In this document: positions 9,423-19,021 of the stretch, piece after piece
How the letters are laid out: every line of letters starts with the position of its first letter
Position numbering within the stretch: position 1 is the first letter of the stretch
Source of the DNA: Terriglobia bacterium
GTDB lineage: Bacteria > Acidobacteriota > Terriglobia > Bryobacterales > Bryobacteraceae
Direction: 5' to 3'
Assembly (NCBI GenBank): GCA_020073345.1
Contig: JAIQFI010000021.1
Coordinates: 1-64,000 of the forward strand
DNA: 64,000 bases
Notes under the pieces: model-generated
Told to the model about the DNA's origin: nothing
The model's database searches: none
Seen by the model: the letters and a program-made list of their open reading frames with translations, nothing else
Translations under genes and position numbers: made by a program

Positions 9423-11342
9423 CTAGCGCACTTCGTTGTAGGCCAAAACTTCGCCGGAAGGAGAGCGCGACGGCGGGCTCAACGGAATCACGAACCGTAC
9501 GCATGTACCCGTAGGACCGCAGTCAATGACTAGGTCGGCCTGGGCTCCAAAGCAAAGCTGGAGGCGGCGCCTGACATTGGCGAGGCCGACGCCGGCTCCG
9601 GATCGCTCAAAAGGCGGATTGACGCCGACGGTCCCCGCACTGCTGTCCTGAACCGCGATAAGGACCTCTCCGTCTACAGCCTTAGCAGTCACACTCAGTA
9701 TTCCCTTGCCGACTTTCGGCGCGATGCCATGCTTAATGGCGTTCTCGACCAGCGGCTGAATGCAAAGAACCGGAATTTGAACGCCTAACGCTGCTTCGTC
9801 GACCTCAATTTCGGTCTCAAGCCGGGGGCCAATTCGAAGGCGCTCGATCTCCAAATAGGATTTGACGATTTCTAGCTCGTCAGAAAGCCGTATGAACGTC
9901 CGCTCAGATTGCAAGAAGTAGCGAAAGATCTCCGACAGGTTGAGAACCGTTTGCCGAGCTCCCGGCGCAGTCCGAGGAATAATTCCATACAGCGTGTTCA
10001 GTGCGTTGAAGAGAAAGTGTGGATTGATCTGCGCCTGGAGGGCGCGCAACTCTGCCTGAGACACCAGGCGTTGCATCTCGGAGTTCCGAAAGCGCTCGAT
10101 CTGTGCAACGACCGCCGCGGTCAGGCGGCTCAGCGCCTGCAAGTCCTCGCTCAGGTACCGTCTTCCGCCTCGCCGTCGCCCGAAGAGCAGGAACCGGCTT
10201 TCTCCTTGGGTGGTAGGCAGGGGCGCGATCGCCTCTACCCAGGTGAACTCCGGCGCGTGGCGCAACGCTGGCACATCCGAAGCGGGCGCTGGGAACATAA
10301 GACCAGACAGCTCTGGAATTCGATTCAACCTTTGTTCCGGTACCAATTCGACACGATCAGCTCTAAAGAATTGAGCCAGATACTCGCCGGCCCATGTGAC
10401 GAATGCGAGCTCTTCACCTGGGAGCGCTCCTCGGGACTCAATCTCACGAAGCGCCCGATCTACATCAGGACGTCGAAACACGACCTGGGTCAGCCACCGC
10501 TGAACCCGGCCTCGAACAACTGCAAAGCCGATGAGCAACAGGGTGAGACTGAGAAGCAAAAGAGCTTCGTTCATCGGGTTGCCAGATATACGTTCGTCCA
10601 CCACAACCCATCGGAATGTGATCCTGATAGCCACAAACGTTAGCACGGCCGCAACCAAGACATTGGCCAGAAAGCGCACGAATGCATCCAGGAGCACAAA
10701 GCGATAGTCCTGCAGGAGTACGAACAACGCTAATGGGATGCCGGCATGGTGGAGCACCAGTTCGCTAGACCATGCGTGAGCGGGATGGTCGGAGCCGAAG
10801 TGTACGAGCGACATGGCTAGCAAGCACGAGCACATTGCCCCGAATAATCGCGGCGCTCTGGCCTTCCCAGTGCCAGGTGCGTGAAGCACCATGCCAAGGG
10901 CGGCCAGGATCGTGAGAATCGCGAATCCCACGGTGATGAGGAGAAGCGCCCGTTGCCCGTAGAGCTGGCCGGGTTCTGGTAATTCCAACAAATGCATGCC
11001 GACAGCAATCAAGCTCAGCGCGTACCCTGCGGCTATGATCGGCCGGAAACTTCCATCAAGGGATAGGTGAAGCAGAATCGCTGGCAGCAGGCTTAGGGCT
11101 GAGAAGCTTATGAAGACAGTTACACGGGCATACCCTGAGTTGGTCGAGGAAGCGATCAGTACGGAGAGAGAGCCGATGTTCCAGAGAAACGCAAGGCTGC
11201 TGGCCGCAACCGACAACCGGCTGCCCCGAAGACGCGTTCCGGCTCGATCTCGCACCAGGAGGTAGAGGAAGATGCCGAAGATGATGGCGCCGGCGGAGTG
11301 GCCGAGGATATTTACGATTTGTGGCTCGTGAAGATTCGACAT
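9423..11342 (-). CDS. LytS/YehU-type sensor histidine kinase
   Basis: A 639-residue membrane kinase. Residues 1 to about 270 hold some eight or more hydrophobic segments, a sensor of the 7TM kind; a cytoplasmic GAF-like linker follows. The His_kinase domain has the hallmark QAQINPHFLFNALNTL with the phospho-accepting His442, and the ATPase part has PLVENAIKHGI and GAGVGLANVRRRL. Kinases of this class pair with LytTR regulators, and the next gene on this strand encodes one. The membrane protein gene upstream (11420-12031) lies 77 bases away in the same direction. The signal sensed is not evident. Confidence 0.9.
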   Translation of the reverse strand: MSNLHEPQIVNILGHSAGAIIFGIFLYLLVRDRAGTRLRGSRLSVAASSLAFLWNIGSLSVLIASSTNSGYARVTVFISFSALSLLPAILLHLSLDGSFRPIIAAGYALSLIAVGMHLLELPEPGQLYGQRALLLITVGFAILTILAALGMVLHAPGTGKARAPRLFGAMCSCLLAMSLVHFGSDHPAHAWSSELVLHHAGIPLALFVLLQDYRFVLLDAFVRFLANVLVAAVLTFVAIRITFRWVVVDERISGNPMNEALLLLSLTLLLIGFAVVRGRVQRWLTQVVFRRPDVDRALREIESRGALPGEELAFVTWAGEYLAQFFRADRVELVPEQRLNRIPELSGLMFPAPASDVPALRHAPEFTWVEAIAPLPTTQGESRFLLFGRRRGGRRYLSEDLQALSRLTAAVVAQIERFRNSEMQRLVSQAELRALQAQINPHFLFNALNTLYGIIPRTAPGARQTVLNLSEIFRYFLQSERTFIRLSDELEIVKSYLEIERLRIGPRLETEIEVDEAALGVQIPVLCIQPLVENAIKHGIAPKVGKGILSVTAKAVDGEVLIAVQDSSAGTVGVNPPFERSGAGVGLANVRRRLQLCFGAQADLVIDCGPTGTCVRFVIPLSPPSRSPSGEVLAYNEVR

Positions 11343-11419
11343 CTACTATCCAGTCGTCGCTCGCGCGTTTTAGCACCAACGGCAGATTCCAAGAGGTTGC
11401 GAAACACGTTAACCCAGCC

Positions 11420-12031
11420 TCAGTCAAACGAAAGCATCGCGCCGACCTGCTGAAAAAGGTTGTTCCAAGCCGCACCCCCCTCGATCCATGCTCCGAGCGG
11501 AAGAAGCATCAGGACCGCCGAATTTACAAAGCCGGCAAGATTAAGCGAAAAGTTCAGGTCGGGAACATCCAGAGGAGTATTCCGCGCTTCCCACACCGAC
11601 AGCCCGATGAGACCGATCCACAGGAAGGTCAACAAGATGGTTCCGAGGACTCTTGCAAATGGCGACGCCGGTGGCAGAAAAAGCCGCGCGACGACTGCGA
11701 TTGCGCCAACAAGCACGGGGTTGGGAATAGTCGCGATCCGCCATGCGAATTGGTGCCTGTCCGTACGTCTGATCCAGATACAGACCGCCAAGAGCACGCT
11801 GTAAAGCAGCACCAGAGGTAGGATCGCCGATGGCGAGAGAACGATCTCAAGGAGTCGTCCCGTTCCGACCGAGAACATGATTGTTGAAAACAGAGTGACA
11901 GAGGCCAGCAAAACTAAGGCATACTCGCGCAAGCGCGCAACGATAGTTACCGCAGGCCCCATCCTCAGCAGAAGCCAGTCACGTAGGAAGAATACAGGAA
12001 GCACAAATGAAATCAGAATCACGATGCTCAT
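11420..12031 (-). CDS. Hypothetical multi-pass membrane protein
   Basis: A 203-residue protein that starts MSIVILISFVLPVFFLRDWL and has about six hydrophobic segments separated by short basic loops. No family was recognised. The frame is open to 12247, but the extension is hydrophilic and cysteine-rich and unlike protein, so ATG 12031 was chosen. It is the first gene of the run toward the sensor kinase and regulator, which makes it a candidate accessory sensor or modulator of that kinase. This role is inferred only from position. Confidence 0.6.
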   Translation of the reverse strand: MSIVILISFVLPVFFLRDWLLLRMGPAVTIVARLREYALVLLASVTLFSTIMFSVGTGRLLEIVLSPSAILPLVLLYSVLLAVCIWIRRTDRHQFAWRIATIPNPVLVGAIAVVARLFLPPASPFARVLGTILLTFLWIGLIGLSVWEARNTPLDVPDLNFSLNLAGFVNSAVLMLLPLGAWIEGGAAWNNLFQQVGAMLSFD

Positions 12032-12268
12032 TGGGTGCCTTCCGTCGCTACGGGAGTGAATCTGGTTGCTGCCGTGCGCAGCCGAAAGTGAGAGTTCCGT
12101 TTGGACTCGTTTGAGCCCGCGCGGTTCGAGCGACCAGCAGCAGGGCGACGAGCGCAACGACTCTCGAAATAAAGTGAATCGTTCTCCGCAGCATTCGCCT
12201 CCCGTGCATGTATACCGAACGGGTTCAGGATACCCGTCAATCGGCATTTCGGGTAGGAAAAACTCGCA

Positions 12269-12299
12269 GGCGGGCGAACGGTTTACGTGAACGGACTAA
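12269..12299. promoter_or_regulatory. Putative LytTR operator in the divergent region
   Basis: GGCGGGCGAA at 12269-12278 and AACGGACTAA at 12290-12299 are direct repeats 21 bases apart, matching the pairs at 8510 and 9370 (shared core R-R-C-G-G-R-C). The pair lies about 240 bases upstream of the membrane protein gene and 300 bases upstream of receptor 2, farther than the other two sites, so which gene it controls is open. Confidence 0.5.
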
Positions 12300-12459
12300 T
12301 TTGGCGGTGAGCCGAATAAGCCCGCTGAGCATTAAAAGAGGCAGGCGCTTCAAAACTAGGAGCACGCCTGCCTTCAAAGGGACTAGTATGCTGTAGTCGT
12401 GGTTGTTTGCCTTCCTGAGCATAGCTGAATTCCGCCGAATTTTGCAGACAATTCTTGCG

Positions 12460-12490
12460 AGTGGACTATTTCCCGCGACCGACGGCCCAG
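12460..12490. promoter_or_regulatory. Weak candidate LytTR element upstream of receptor 2
   Basis: AGTGGACTAT at 12460-12469 matches the element well (its left flank TTGCGA also matches the flank of the 9370 copy), but the sequence 21 bases on, GACGGCCCAG at 12481, is a poor second half. It lies 108-138 bases upstream of the receptor 2 ATG. Confidence 0.3.
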
Positions 12491-12597
12491 ATCGCCGGCC
12501 AGCGGTCACCACTTGAGCGCTTTTGGCGTTCACTTCGACCCAGGAACGCCATAACAGTAGAAGTTCATTATCCACAGTTGATATAGTAGCGTTAGCC

Positions 12598-15144
12598 ATG
12601 ATTAAGTCATGCCGTGCGACCTCCCGCCTGCCCCCAGCGCTTGTGTTCGCATTGTTCTGGGTCGTTTGCGTCAGTCCAACGGAGGCGGCCGGCCAGTCTC
12701 TGGGCGGCACCGGTACGCTCCGGGGCATTGTCAGAGACGCGACCGGTGCGCCAGTGCCATCAGCGATAGTTGAACTATCGAACCCAGTCACGAGCTTTTC
12801 GAGACAGGCGAAAACCGGATCTGAGGGCGCTTTCGCCATTAGTGGCATCCCGCCGAACAACTACAGGCTCCTCGTGTCACTCGCTGGGTTCCAAAGCATC
12901 ACCAAGAATGTCGTCATCCAAACGGCGATCCCGATGGATCTGGAGGTTCGACTGGAGGTTGCCGGTCAGCAGACTACCGTAACGGTGGAAGCCACTACGG
13001 ACAATCTCGTCGAGAACAGGGCGACAGTCAGCGACGTTGTTGATCGCCAACTCCTTGCGGCCTTGCCAACGTCGTCTCCCGATTCCGGTTTGAATGACGC
13101 GATCATCTACACGACGCCCGGCGTCGCCGCAGACTCCAACGGTTTTTTCCATCCTTTGGGCGACCATGCCCAGGTGAGCTACGTCATTGATGGGCAACCG
13201 GTGTCGGACCAGCGTAATAAGGTTTTTTCGACATCGATTCCTGCCAATGCCATTCAGTCGATGGAGGTCATCTCGGGCTCACCTCCGGCTGAGTACGGGG
13301 ATAAGACCAGTCTCGTGATCAACGCGTCGACCCGCTCGGGCCTCGGCCAGAAGCCTACGGGAAGCGTAACTGCGAGCTATGGTTCGTTCGGCACCATCGG
13401 CGAGGAAGCCACCCTCGGCCTCGGTGGCCCGCGTTGGGGCAACTTCCTGGTGGTGAACGCAGAACGGACAGGCCGCTTTCTAGATACGCCCGAGTTTTGG
13501 CCTATGCATGACATTGGCAACACGGGAACGTTCTTCGACCGCGTTGACTTCGAACCCGGCGGAAAAGATGCCTTGCACTTAGACCTTATGGCGGCCCGCA
13601 ACTGGCTTCAGATACCGAACACGTACGATCAGCCACAGCAGGATCAAAGGCAAAAGGTTGTCTCGTTCAACGTTGCGCCAGGCTATCAACACACGATTGA
13701 TTCGAAAACCCTCGTGAGCATCAACGCGTTTGTGCGCCGCGATCAAGTCAGCTACTACGCCAGCCGCAATCCTCTGGAAGACTCGCCCGCGACCTTGGCT
13801 CAGGATCGTTCGCTCACGAATTTCGGTGCACATGTGGATCTTACGCACGTGCAGGGTCGGCACAACTGGAAGGCCGGTCTGAACGCGATGCAAACGCGGC
13901 TAGACGAGGCGTTCAGCCTCGGCATTACTGATCCTACGTACAATGCTCCTTATCTGACGGACGGCCAGCCCAATCCCAAATTCTTGAGCAGCTTGCTGCC
14001 GTACGACCTGACCCGCGGGGGTCAACTCTATCAGTTCCGTGGGAAGGCCAACATCAACCAGTTCGCCGCCTTCCTACAGGACTCCATCACACTGGGCGAT
14101 CTGACCCTGAATCTTGGATTGCGATTCGACCGTTATGACGGTCTCACACGCGGAGATGGCCTACAGCCGCGAGGGGCATTCTCCTACCTGTTCAAGCCGA
14201 CCAAGACCGTAATTCGCGGTGGCTACAGCCACACCATCGAGACGCCCACCAATGAGAATTTGGTGGCTTCCAGTTCCACGGGGTCTGGTGGTCTCGCTAG
14301 TAACCTGTTTAAGGGCACCGCAGAACAGCGGCCCATCGCGCTTGGTAGTCGCAATCAATACGATGCCGGCATCCAGCAGGGCCTGGGCAGATGGGTTTTG
14401 GTCGATGTAAGCTATTTCCGCAAGTACACCCGCAACGCTTTCGACTTCGATGCACTCTTCAGTACGCCCATTACCTTCCCGATCGGCTGGAAGCAATCCA
14501 AGCTGGACGGAATATCTGCTCGCGTCAGCACGATCGATATTCATGGGCTGCGGGTGTACGCGACGATGGGTCACGCGAACGCACGATTCTTCGGACCGGA
14601 AAACGGCGGCATCGTTTTCAATTCGAATCTGACGATTGGCGCCTACCGTCAGGATCACGATCAGGTCTATCAACAAAACGTGAACTTGCATTATCAAACC
14701 AAGAATGGATGGTGGACCGACTTTACCTGGCGCTACGATAGTGGGCTCGTGGTGGGAGCGGTGAACAACCTGGCAGACGCGCTGACATTGACCGCCGGTC
14801 AGCAATCAGCCATCGGCCTTTACTGCGGAGACGAGCGGGCTACGCTCGCGCACCGAATCACGAGCTGTAATTCGCCTAGTTACGGTGCGGGGCAGATCAA
14901 CATCCTGGCTCCTGGAACTGAGAACGACGACCACAATCCGCCTCGAACCAAGTCCCGTCACATGTTGAATTTGGGCGTAGGGACAGACAACTTGTTCCAT
15001 GCAGAGCGTATCCGCACCATCGTACGATTCACGGTTGTGAACTTGACGAACAAGGCCGCTCTTTACAATTTTCTGTCGCCGTTCAGCGGAACGCATTGGG
15101 TCGAGCCGCGTTCCTATCAGGCACAACTCGGTTGGGCTTTCTGA
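12598..15144 (+). CDS. TonB-dependent receptor, Oar-like, with CarboxypepD-reg N-domain (copy 2)
   Basis: An outer-membrane receptor of 848 residues with the same architecture as the receptor at 5918-8440: signal peptide (MIKSCRATSRLPPALVFALF...EAAGQ), regulatory-like beta domain (GTLRGIVRDATGAPVPSAIV), plug (TPGVAADSNGFFHPLGDHAQ, YVIDGQPVSDQ, PPAEYGDKTSLVINAS) and barrel ending LGWAF. The frame is open to 12523, but ATG 12598 gives a proper signal peptide. The two paralogues face away from the kinase/regulator genes lying between them, so one duplicated receptor family brackets its likely control system. Confidence 0.9.
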   Translation: MIKSCRATSRLPPALVFALFWVVCVSPTEAAGQSLGGTGTLRGIVRDATGAPVPSAIVELSNPVTSFSRQAKTGSEGAFAISGIPPNNYRLLVSLAGFQSITKNVVIQTAIPMDLEVRLEVAGQQTTVTVEATTDNLVENRATVSDVVDRQLLAALPTSSPDSGLNDAIIYTTPGVAADSNGFFHPLGDHAQVSYVIDGQPVSDQRNKVFSTSIPANAIQSMEVISGSPPAEYGDKTSLVINASTRSGLGQKPTGSVTASYGSFGTIGEEATLGLGGPRWGNFLVVNAERTGRFLDTPEFWPMHDIGNTGTFFDRVDFEPGGKDALHLDLMAARNWLQIPNTYDQPQQDQRQKVVSFNVAPGYQHTIDSKTLVSINAFVRRDQVSYYASRNPLEDSPATLAQDRSLTNFGAHVDLTHVQGRHNWKAGLNAMQTRLDEAFSLGITDPTYNAPYLTDGQPNPKFLSSLLPYDLTRGGQLYQFRGKANINQFAAFLQDSITLGDLTLNLGLRFDRYDGLTRGDGLQPRGAFSYLFKPTKTVIRGGYSHTIETPTNENLVASSSTGSGGLASNLFKGTAEQRPIALGSRNQYDAGIQQGLGRWVLVDVSYFRKYTRNAFDFDALFSTPITFPIGWKQSKLDGISARVSTIDIHGLRVYATMGHANARFFGPENGGIVFNSNLTIGAYRQDHDQVYQQNVNLHYQTKNGWWTDFTWRYDSGLVVGAVNNLADALTLTAGQQSAIGLYCGDERATLAHRITSCNSPSYGAGQINILAPGTENDDHNPPRTKSRHMLNLGVGTDNLFHAERIRTIVRFTVVNLTNKAALYNFLSPFSGTHWVEPRSYQAQLGWAF

Positions 15145-15275
15145 AGTATCGATATATCCACCTGGGGTTCTCCCCTTCAGCATGCGTCGGTTCTGGGCGG
15201 ATTCCAGTAGTACCCCGACCTGCTGTTACAAATCATTTCTCCACGGGCGAAATAGCGATCACAGGTGAAACCTTC

Positions 15276-16121
15276 TTAGTGTGCCGCGCTGTCTGGAGCG
15301 TCCGGCTTATCACCGATCTTAGGCACAGTGTCTCGCAGCCATCCCACTACAGCCGCAAGCGGTACACTCACTGCAAGTAACGCGACGGACGTTGGACCAG
15401 GGGGCCAATCCAAATGGAACGAGACGACAACGCCCAAACACGCCAGAACCACGCCTAGCGCAGCTGACATGCCGAAGGTGGACCGGATACTGCGCATAGC
15501 GAGCAGAGAAGCAGTCGGCGCCAATGTCAACAGCGAGAATGTCAGGAGCGCGCCGATTTCGTGCACCGCCGCCGCCGTGGCGATGCCGATCAGGAGATTC
15601 ATGGATAGTGACCAAAACGTCGTGTTCACACCTGCGACCTGCGCCGCTTCTGGATCGAATGTCACCAGCAGGAATCGCCGCCCAAAGAGGATCTGCAATA
15701 ACCCAATCACGAGTGCGAGAACGACGAGGCCAACCGCGTGGCTGACGCTCACCGCCAATAGATTCCCATACAACAAGTGAAGCTCATCCAGGCCTGCGCC
15801 CGGAGTTCCCGCCAGAATGAGGACCGTCGCCGCCGAGGCTGTCGCATACGCCCAACCCATGATGGATTCTGCGGAAATCCGCCGTGGCCTCTGGATGGCC
15901 CCCAAACCTAGCGCGGTGGCTACGCTCGCTGCGATCGAGCCCAGTTCTGGAGGCCAATTGAAGAGTTGGGCGCCAGCTGCGCCCACCGTAGCGGCACTCG
16001 CTAGCACCAGTCCCATGAAGACCACGCGTCTAATCACCAGATAAGTCCCCATCACGCTCAGCATCGCGCCGGTAGCAACTGATGCGATCAGCGCGAGGCG
16101 GATGAAGGTCTGCTCAAACAC
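15276..16121 (-). CDS. Metal ABC transporter permease (ZnuB/MntB-like), pair 1
   Basis: An inner-membrane permease of the ABC-3 family (zinc/manganese import) with about eight hydrophobic segments and the family motifs GTYLVIRRVVFMGLVLASAA near the N-terminus and EIGALLTFSLLTLAP toward the C-terminus. I prefer the GTG at 16121 because it starts VFEQTFIRLALI, as relatives do, and overlaps the ATPase stop by eight bases; the frame stays open to 16142. It forms a translationally coupled pair with the ATPase gene. No periplasmic binding protein gene is adjacent. Confidence 0.87.
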   Translation of the reverse strand: MFEQTFIRLALIASVATGAMLSVMGTYLVIRRVVFMGLVLASAATVGAAGAQLFNWPPELGSIAASVATALGLGAIQRPRRISAESIMGWAYATASAATVLILAGTPGAGLDELHLLYGNLLAVSVSHAVGLVVLALVIGLLQILFGRRFLLVTFDPEAAQVAGVNTTFWSLSMNLLIGIATAAAVHEIGALLTFSLLTLAPTASLLAMRSIRSTFGMSAALGVVLACLGVVVSFHLDWPPGPTSVALLAVSVPLAAVVGWLRDTVPKIGDKPDAPDSAAH

Positions 16122-16881
16122 GGTGATCTCCCGGCCGACCAACGACGAGCGTACGTTTTCCGGCTATGATGCCGATATGTACCGGAACTCCGTACAGTTC
16201 GGTCAAGGACTCCTCTTGGAGTACTTCGTCCAGCGGGCCGTGCAAAATGCTGTGCGTACCCAGCAACATGACAGAACTGGCCAAGTTAAGCACAACCGGC
16301 AGCAGATGAGTGACGATCACGATGGTCAGTTTTTGGCTTCGGTTTAATTCCTGCAGAAATGCGATCATGGCAGCCTCGCTGGCCACATCCATTCCCGCCG
16401 TCGGTTCGTCGAGCACGAGCATCTCGGAATCGGCCGCGATCGCCCGAGCCAATAGGACGCGCTGTTGCTGCCCTCCGGATAGGTTCCGATATAAGCGATT
16501 GCCGAGTGGTTCGCCCCCGACGAGCGCCAGTGCCCGCTGGGCAACATCGCGATCCTCGCTGTGGATGCGCCGGAGCACCCCTGCCCTTGCTGAGCGTCCC
16601 ATCAGCACCACTTCGAGCGCGGTCACCGGAAGGATGGCGTCGATACGCTCACGCTGCGGCATGTAACTGATGGCCAGACTGGCCTTTCGCTCGACCGTGC
16701 CAGCGAGCGGCTTTTGCAGGCCCAACATTGTTCGCAAGAGCGTGGTCTTGCCCGAACCGTTCGGACCAACGATTCCTAAGATCTCTCCACGGCGCACCTC
16801 GAATGAAAGGCCGCGGATGAGAGCGTGCTGGTTGTAACCCAGACTCAGCGTCCGCCCAATCAGTACGGGCTCCGCAGTCAT
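16114..16881 (-). CDS. Metal ABC transporter ATP-binding protein (ZnuC-like), pair 1
   Basis: A 255-residue ATPase with Walker A GPNGSGKTT, ABC signature LSGGQQQRVLLARAI, Walker B MLVLDEPTAGMD and the switch His in VTHLLPVV. The YMPQRERID segment is typical for ZnuC/MntA-like subunits. It drives the permease encoded downstream, with which it overlaps. The P-type ATPase gene ends 186 bases upstream on the same strand. Confidence 0.9.
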   Translation of the reverse strand: MTAEPVLIGRTLSLGYNQHALIRGLSFEVRRGEILGIVGPNGSGKTTLLRTMLGLQKPLAGTVERKASLAISYMPQRERIDAILPVTALEVVLMGRSARAGVLRRIHSEDRDVAQRALALVGGEPLGNRLYRNLSGGQQQRVLLARAIAADSEMLVLDEPTAGMDVASEAAMIAFLQELNRSQKLTIVIVTHLLPVVLNLASSVMLLGTHSILHGPLDEVLQEESLTELYGVPVHIGIIAGKRTLVVGRPGDHRV

Positions 16882-17067
16882 TACGAACTAGACGACTTTT
16901 CAGGATTCACTGCGGTTCGATCTGTTTTGACGAAACATCGCCCGTATCTTCTCAATGCGCGTTATGAGGCTATCCACGCGGTCGCTCATCAACAGCGTAC
17001 CTTATTCGACAAATCGAGATGGCCGAACCGCTCGTCGTGAGCCGTTCACTTTAGCCTTCGAGTGCGC

Positions 17068-19008
17068 TTATCTGCGGTTGCGGGCGCTCACCAATGGGCC
17101 GGTGATGTCACGGGCACTCACTAACCTTGCCGAATTGAGGATGAAGACCATTTCGGATGTCACGTGGATCAGGGCAGCGAGAATTGGATTCAGCAGTCCA
17201 AAGGCCGCCATTCCTACACCGACGGCGTCCACTCCGAGCGTTCCGAAGAAGTTCGTCATGATGATGCGGCGGCACTGTCGCGCGATTTTCAATAACTCAG
17301 CCAGCCGGGTGAGATCGTCTCCAAGCAAAAGAACTGCAGCACTCTCGCGCGCCACGTCCGTGGCTGACCCGACGGCAATGCCTACATTCGCCGCGACCAG
17401 CGCTGGTGCGTCGTTCACGCCATCTCCGACCATTGCAACGATGTTTCCGGCAGTTCTCAGACTCTGCACGCGTCGGAGCTTGTCGTCAGGCAGAAGGCTC
17501 CCCCTCGCCTCGTCAACGCCAAGGTCACGACCTATCGCCTCGGCGATTGCGGGAATATCACCGGTCAGCAGAAGAGCCCGGATGCCCATCTGGTGGAGAG
17601 CGTCAACCGCTGGCTTTGCGCCAGAGCGAAGCACATCGGCGACCTGAATCCTGCCAACATACGTTCCTGAATTCGAGACAAATACATCCGAGGCCGTTCG
17701 ATGCGCGTCCTGAGCGTCGGGAATGCGAACACCAGCGCTCTGGAGATATGCTCTCGATCCGACCAGAATCGTCTTGCCGTTCACCTTGCATCGAACTCCT
17801 TTGCCGGCCTCGGCAAAAAAGTCGACAGAGTCCATAGTTTCCGCTCTAAGTTCAGCGGCCTTTCGGGCAATCGCGCGACCGACTGGGTGCTCTGAATACC
17901 TTTCCGCGCTGGCCGCCAGTTGAACGAGGTCTAAAGCTGCGATCCCAGCCGGTTCGACGCTCACCACTTCCGGAGTACCCAGGGTGAGTGTCCCAGTCTT
18001 ATCTAACACGACGGTGTCAACTGCCGCCAATTGTTCAATATGGCGACCACCCTTCACGATCGCTCCCGCCTTCGCAGCGCGCCCGATGGCTCCGAGAATT
18101 GCGAGGGGCGTTCCGGCGGCGATGCCACAAGCCCCGGCGACGATAATGACGGAGATTGTGCTGCGTGCATCGCGTGTCACCAGGAAGGTCAGAGCAGCGC
18201 AACCCAGAGCGAAATAGACCAAATACGCGGCAAGGCGGTCGGCTGTCCGCTGCACCGGTGCCTGAGACTCCTCGGCACGCTCAACAGCCTCGATGATCTT
18301 GCCAAACGCGGTATCGCGACCCATCGTCACGGTACGAATCTCGAGTGCACCAGTTTGGCTCATGGTTCCGGCAAACACCTGAGAGCCCACAGTTTTCTCA
18401 ACGGGCACAGACTCACCCGTAATAGTGCTCTGATCTACGAACGAGTGCCCGAGGGCCACCTCTCCGTCCACGGGGATACGACCTCCAGGGCGAATGATGA
18501 CTATGTCGCCTTTCAAAAGGGACCCAACTGGAACTGTCTCCGTCGCGGATTCTCGCCTCCGTTCCGCGATCGCGGGCAAAAACTCAAGCAGATCGCGGAT
18601 GGCCCGGCGTCCCCGCTCGACCGTCAGCTCTTCAAGGGCCTCAGCGATCAGCACGAAGAACACAATGACCAGAGCCGTGAACACTTCCCCAATGACGAGC
18701 GCCGACGCGAGCGCGATAGTCATCGACAACTCCATCGTCATGCGCCGCGACAGGACGTCGGCCACCGCTTCCCGATAGATTGGGTAGCCTCCAGCCACGA
18801 CCGCAAGGAGGCCAACGAGGTCCAACGGGGGATAAGGGCGCCAGATGTTAAGCCAACAGAAAACCACTGCCGGAGCCACCAGCGCGATTCGTACGAGGTC
18901 AGTGCGGGCAATGCCTTCGTGTCCGGTATTCTCCAGAAGATCGACTGGTGCCTCAGAAGCCTTTGGCTGCAAAACTGGGCTTCGTGTGCTGTCTGTTGTT
19001 GCGCTCAT
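17068..19008 (-). CDS. Heavy-metal P-type ATPase (P1B) with GAC in place of CPC
   Basis: A metal-exporting P-type ATPase of 646 residues: actuator motif TGES at 197-200, phosphorylation motif DKTGTLTLG with Asp336, and the hinge MVGDGVNDAPAL. There is no N-terminal HMA domain. In the ion-binding transmembrane segment, where relatives read CPC followed six residues later by TP, this protein reads AGACGIAAGTPLAI, that is Gly-Ala-Cys at 292-294: the proline and first cysteine are gone. Metal specificity therefore cannot be taken from zinc/cadmium or copper relatives. It follows the CsoR/FrmR-like gene by 13 bases and is probably its target. Confidence 0.9.
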   Translation of the reverse strand: MSATTDSTRSPVLQPKASEAPVDLLENTGHEGIARTDLVRIALVAPAVVFCWLNIWRPYPPLDLVGLLAVVAGGYPIYREAVADVLSRRMTMELSMTIALASALVIGEVFTALVIVFFVLIAEALEELTVERGRRAIRDLLEFLPAIAERRRESATETVPVGSLLKGDIVIIRPGGRIPVDGEVALGHSFVDQSTITGESVPVEKTVGSQVFAGTMSQTGALEIRTVTMGRDTAFGKIIEAVERAEESQAPVQRTADRLAAYLVYFALGCAALTFLVTRDARSTISVIIVAGACGIAAGTPLAILGAIGRAAKAGAIVKGGRHIEQLAAVDTVVLDKTGTLTLGTPEVVSVEPAGIAALDLVQLAASAERYSEHPVGRAIARKAAELRAETMDSVDFFAEAGKGVRCKVNGKTILVGSRAYLQSAGVRIPDAQDAHRTASDVFVSNSGTYVGRIQVADVLRSGAKPAVDALHQMGIRALLLTGDIPAIAEAIGRDLGVDEARGSLLPDDKLRRVQSLRTAGNIVAMVGDGVNDAPALVAANVGIAVGSATDVARESAAVLLLGDDLTRLAELLKIARQCRRIIMTNFFGTLGVDAVGVGMAAFGLLNPILAALIHVTSEMVFILNSARLVSARDITGPLVSARNRR

Positions 19009-19021
19009 TTCGGTACTCCAC

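Larger units (their letters stand above)
12032..12597. other. Divergent control region between the kinase operon and receptor 2
   Basis: This 566-base non-coding region separates divergent genes. It holds a good pair of the LytTR-type element at 12269-12299, one inverted single copy (AGCGGGCTTA read on the minus strand, 12326-12317) and a weaker copy AGTGGACTAT at 12460-12469 with a poor partner 21 bases on. Open frames here are not convincing. Both the operon reading left and the receptor gene reading right must have promoters within it. Confidence 0.5.

Noticed and set aside
14825-14840. Another copy of AGCGGGCTA inside receptor 2
   Set aside because: It lies within coding sequence and has no partner at 21 bases, so it is taken as chance in GC-rich DNA.
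16900-16989. A 29-residue frame on the minus strand (MSDRVDSLITRIEKIRAMFR...) between the P-type ATPase and ABC genes
   Set aside because: It looks helical but has no good ribosome site, no family and no overlap with a neighbour; too weak to call a gene.
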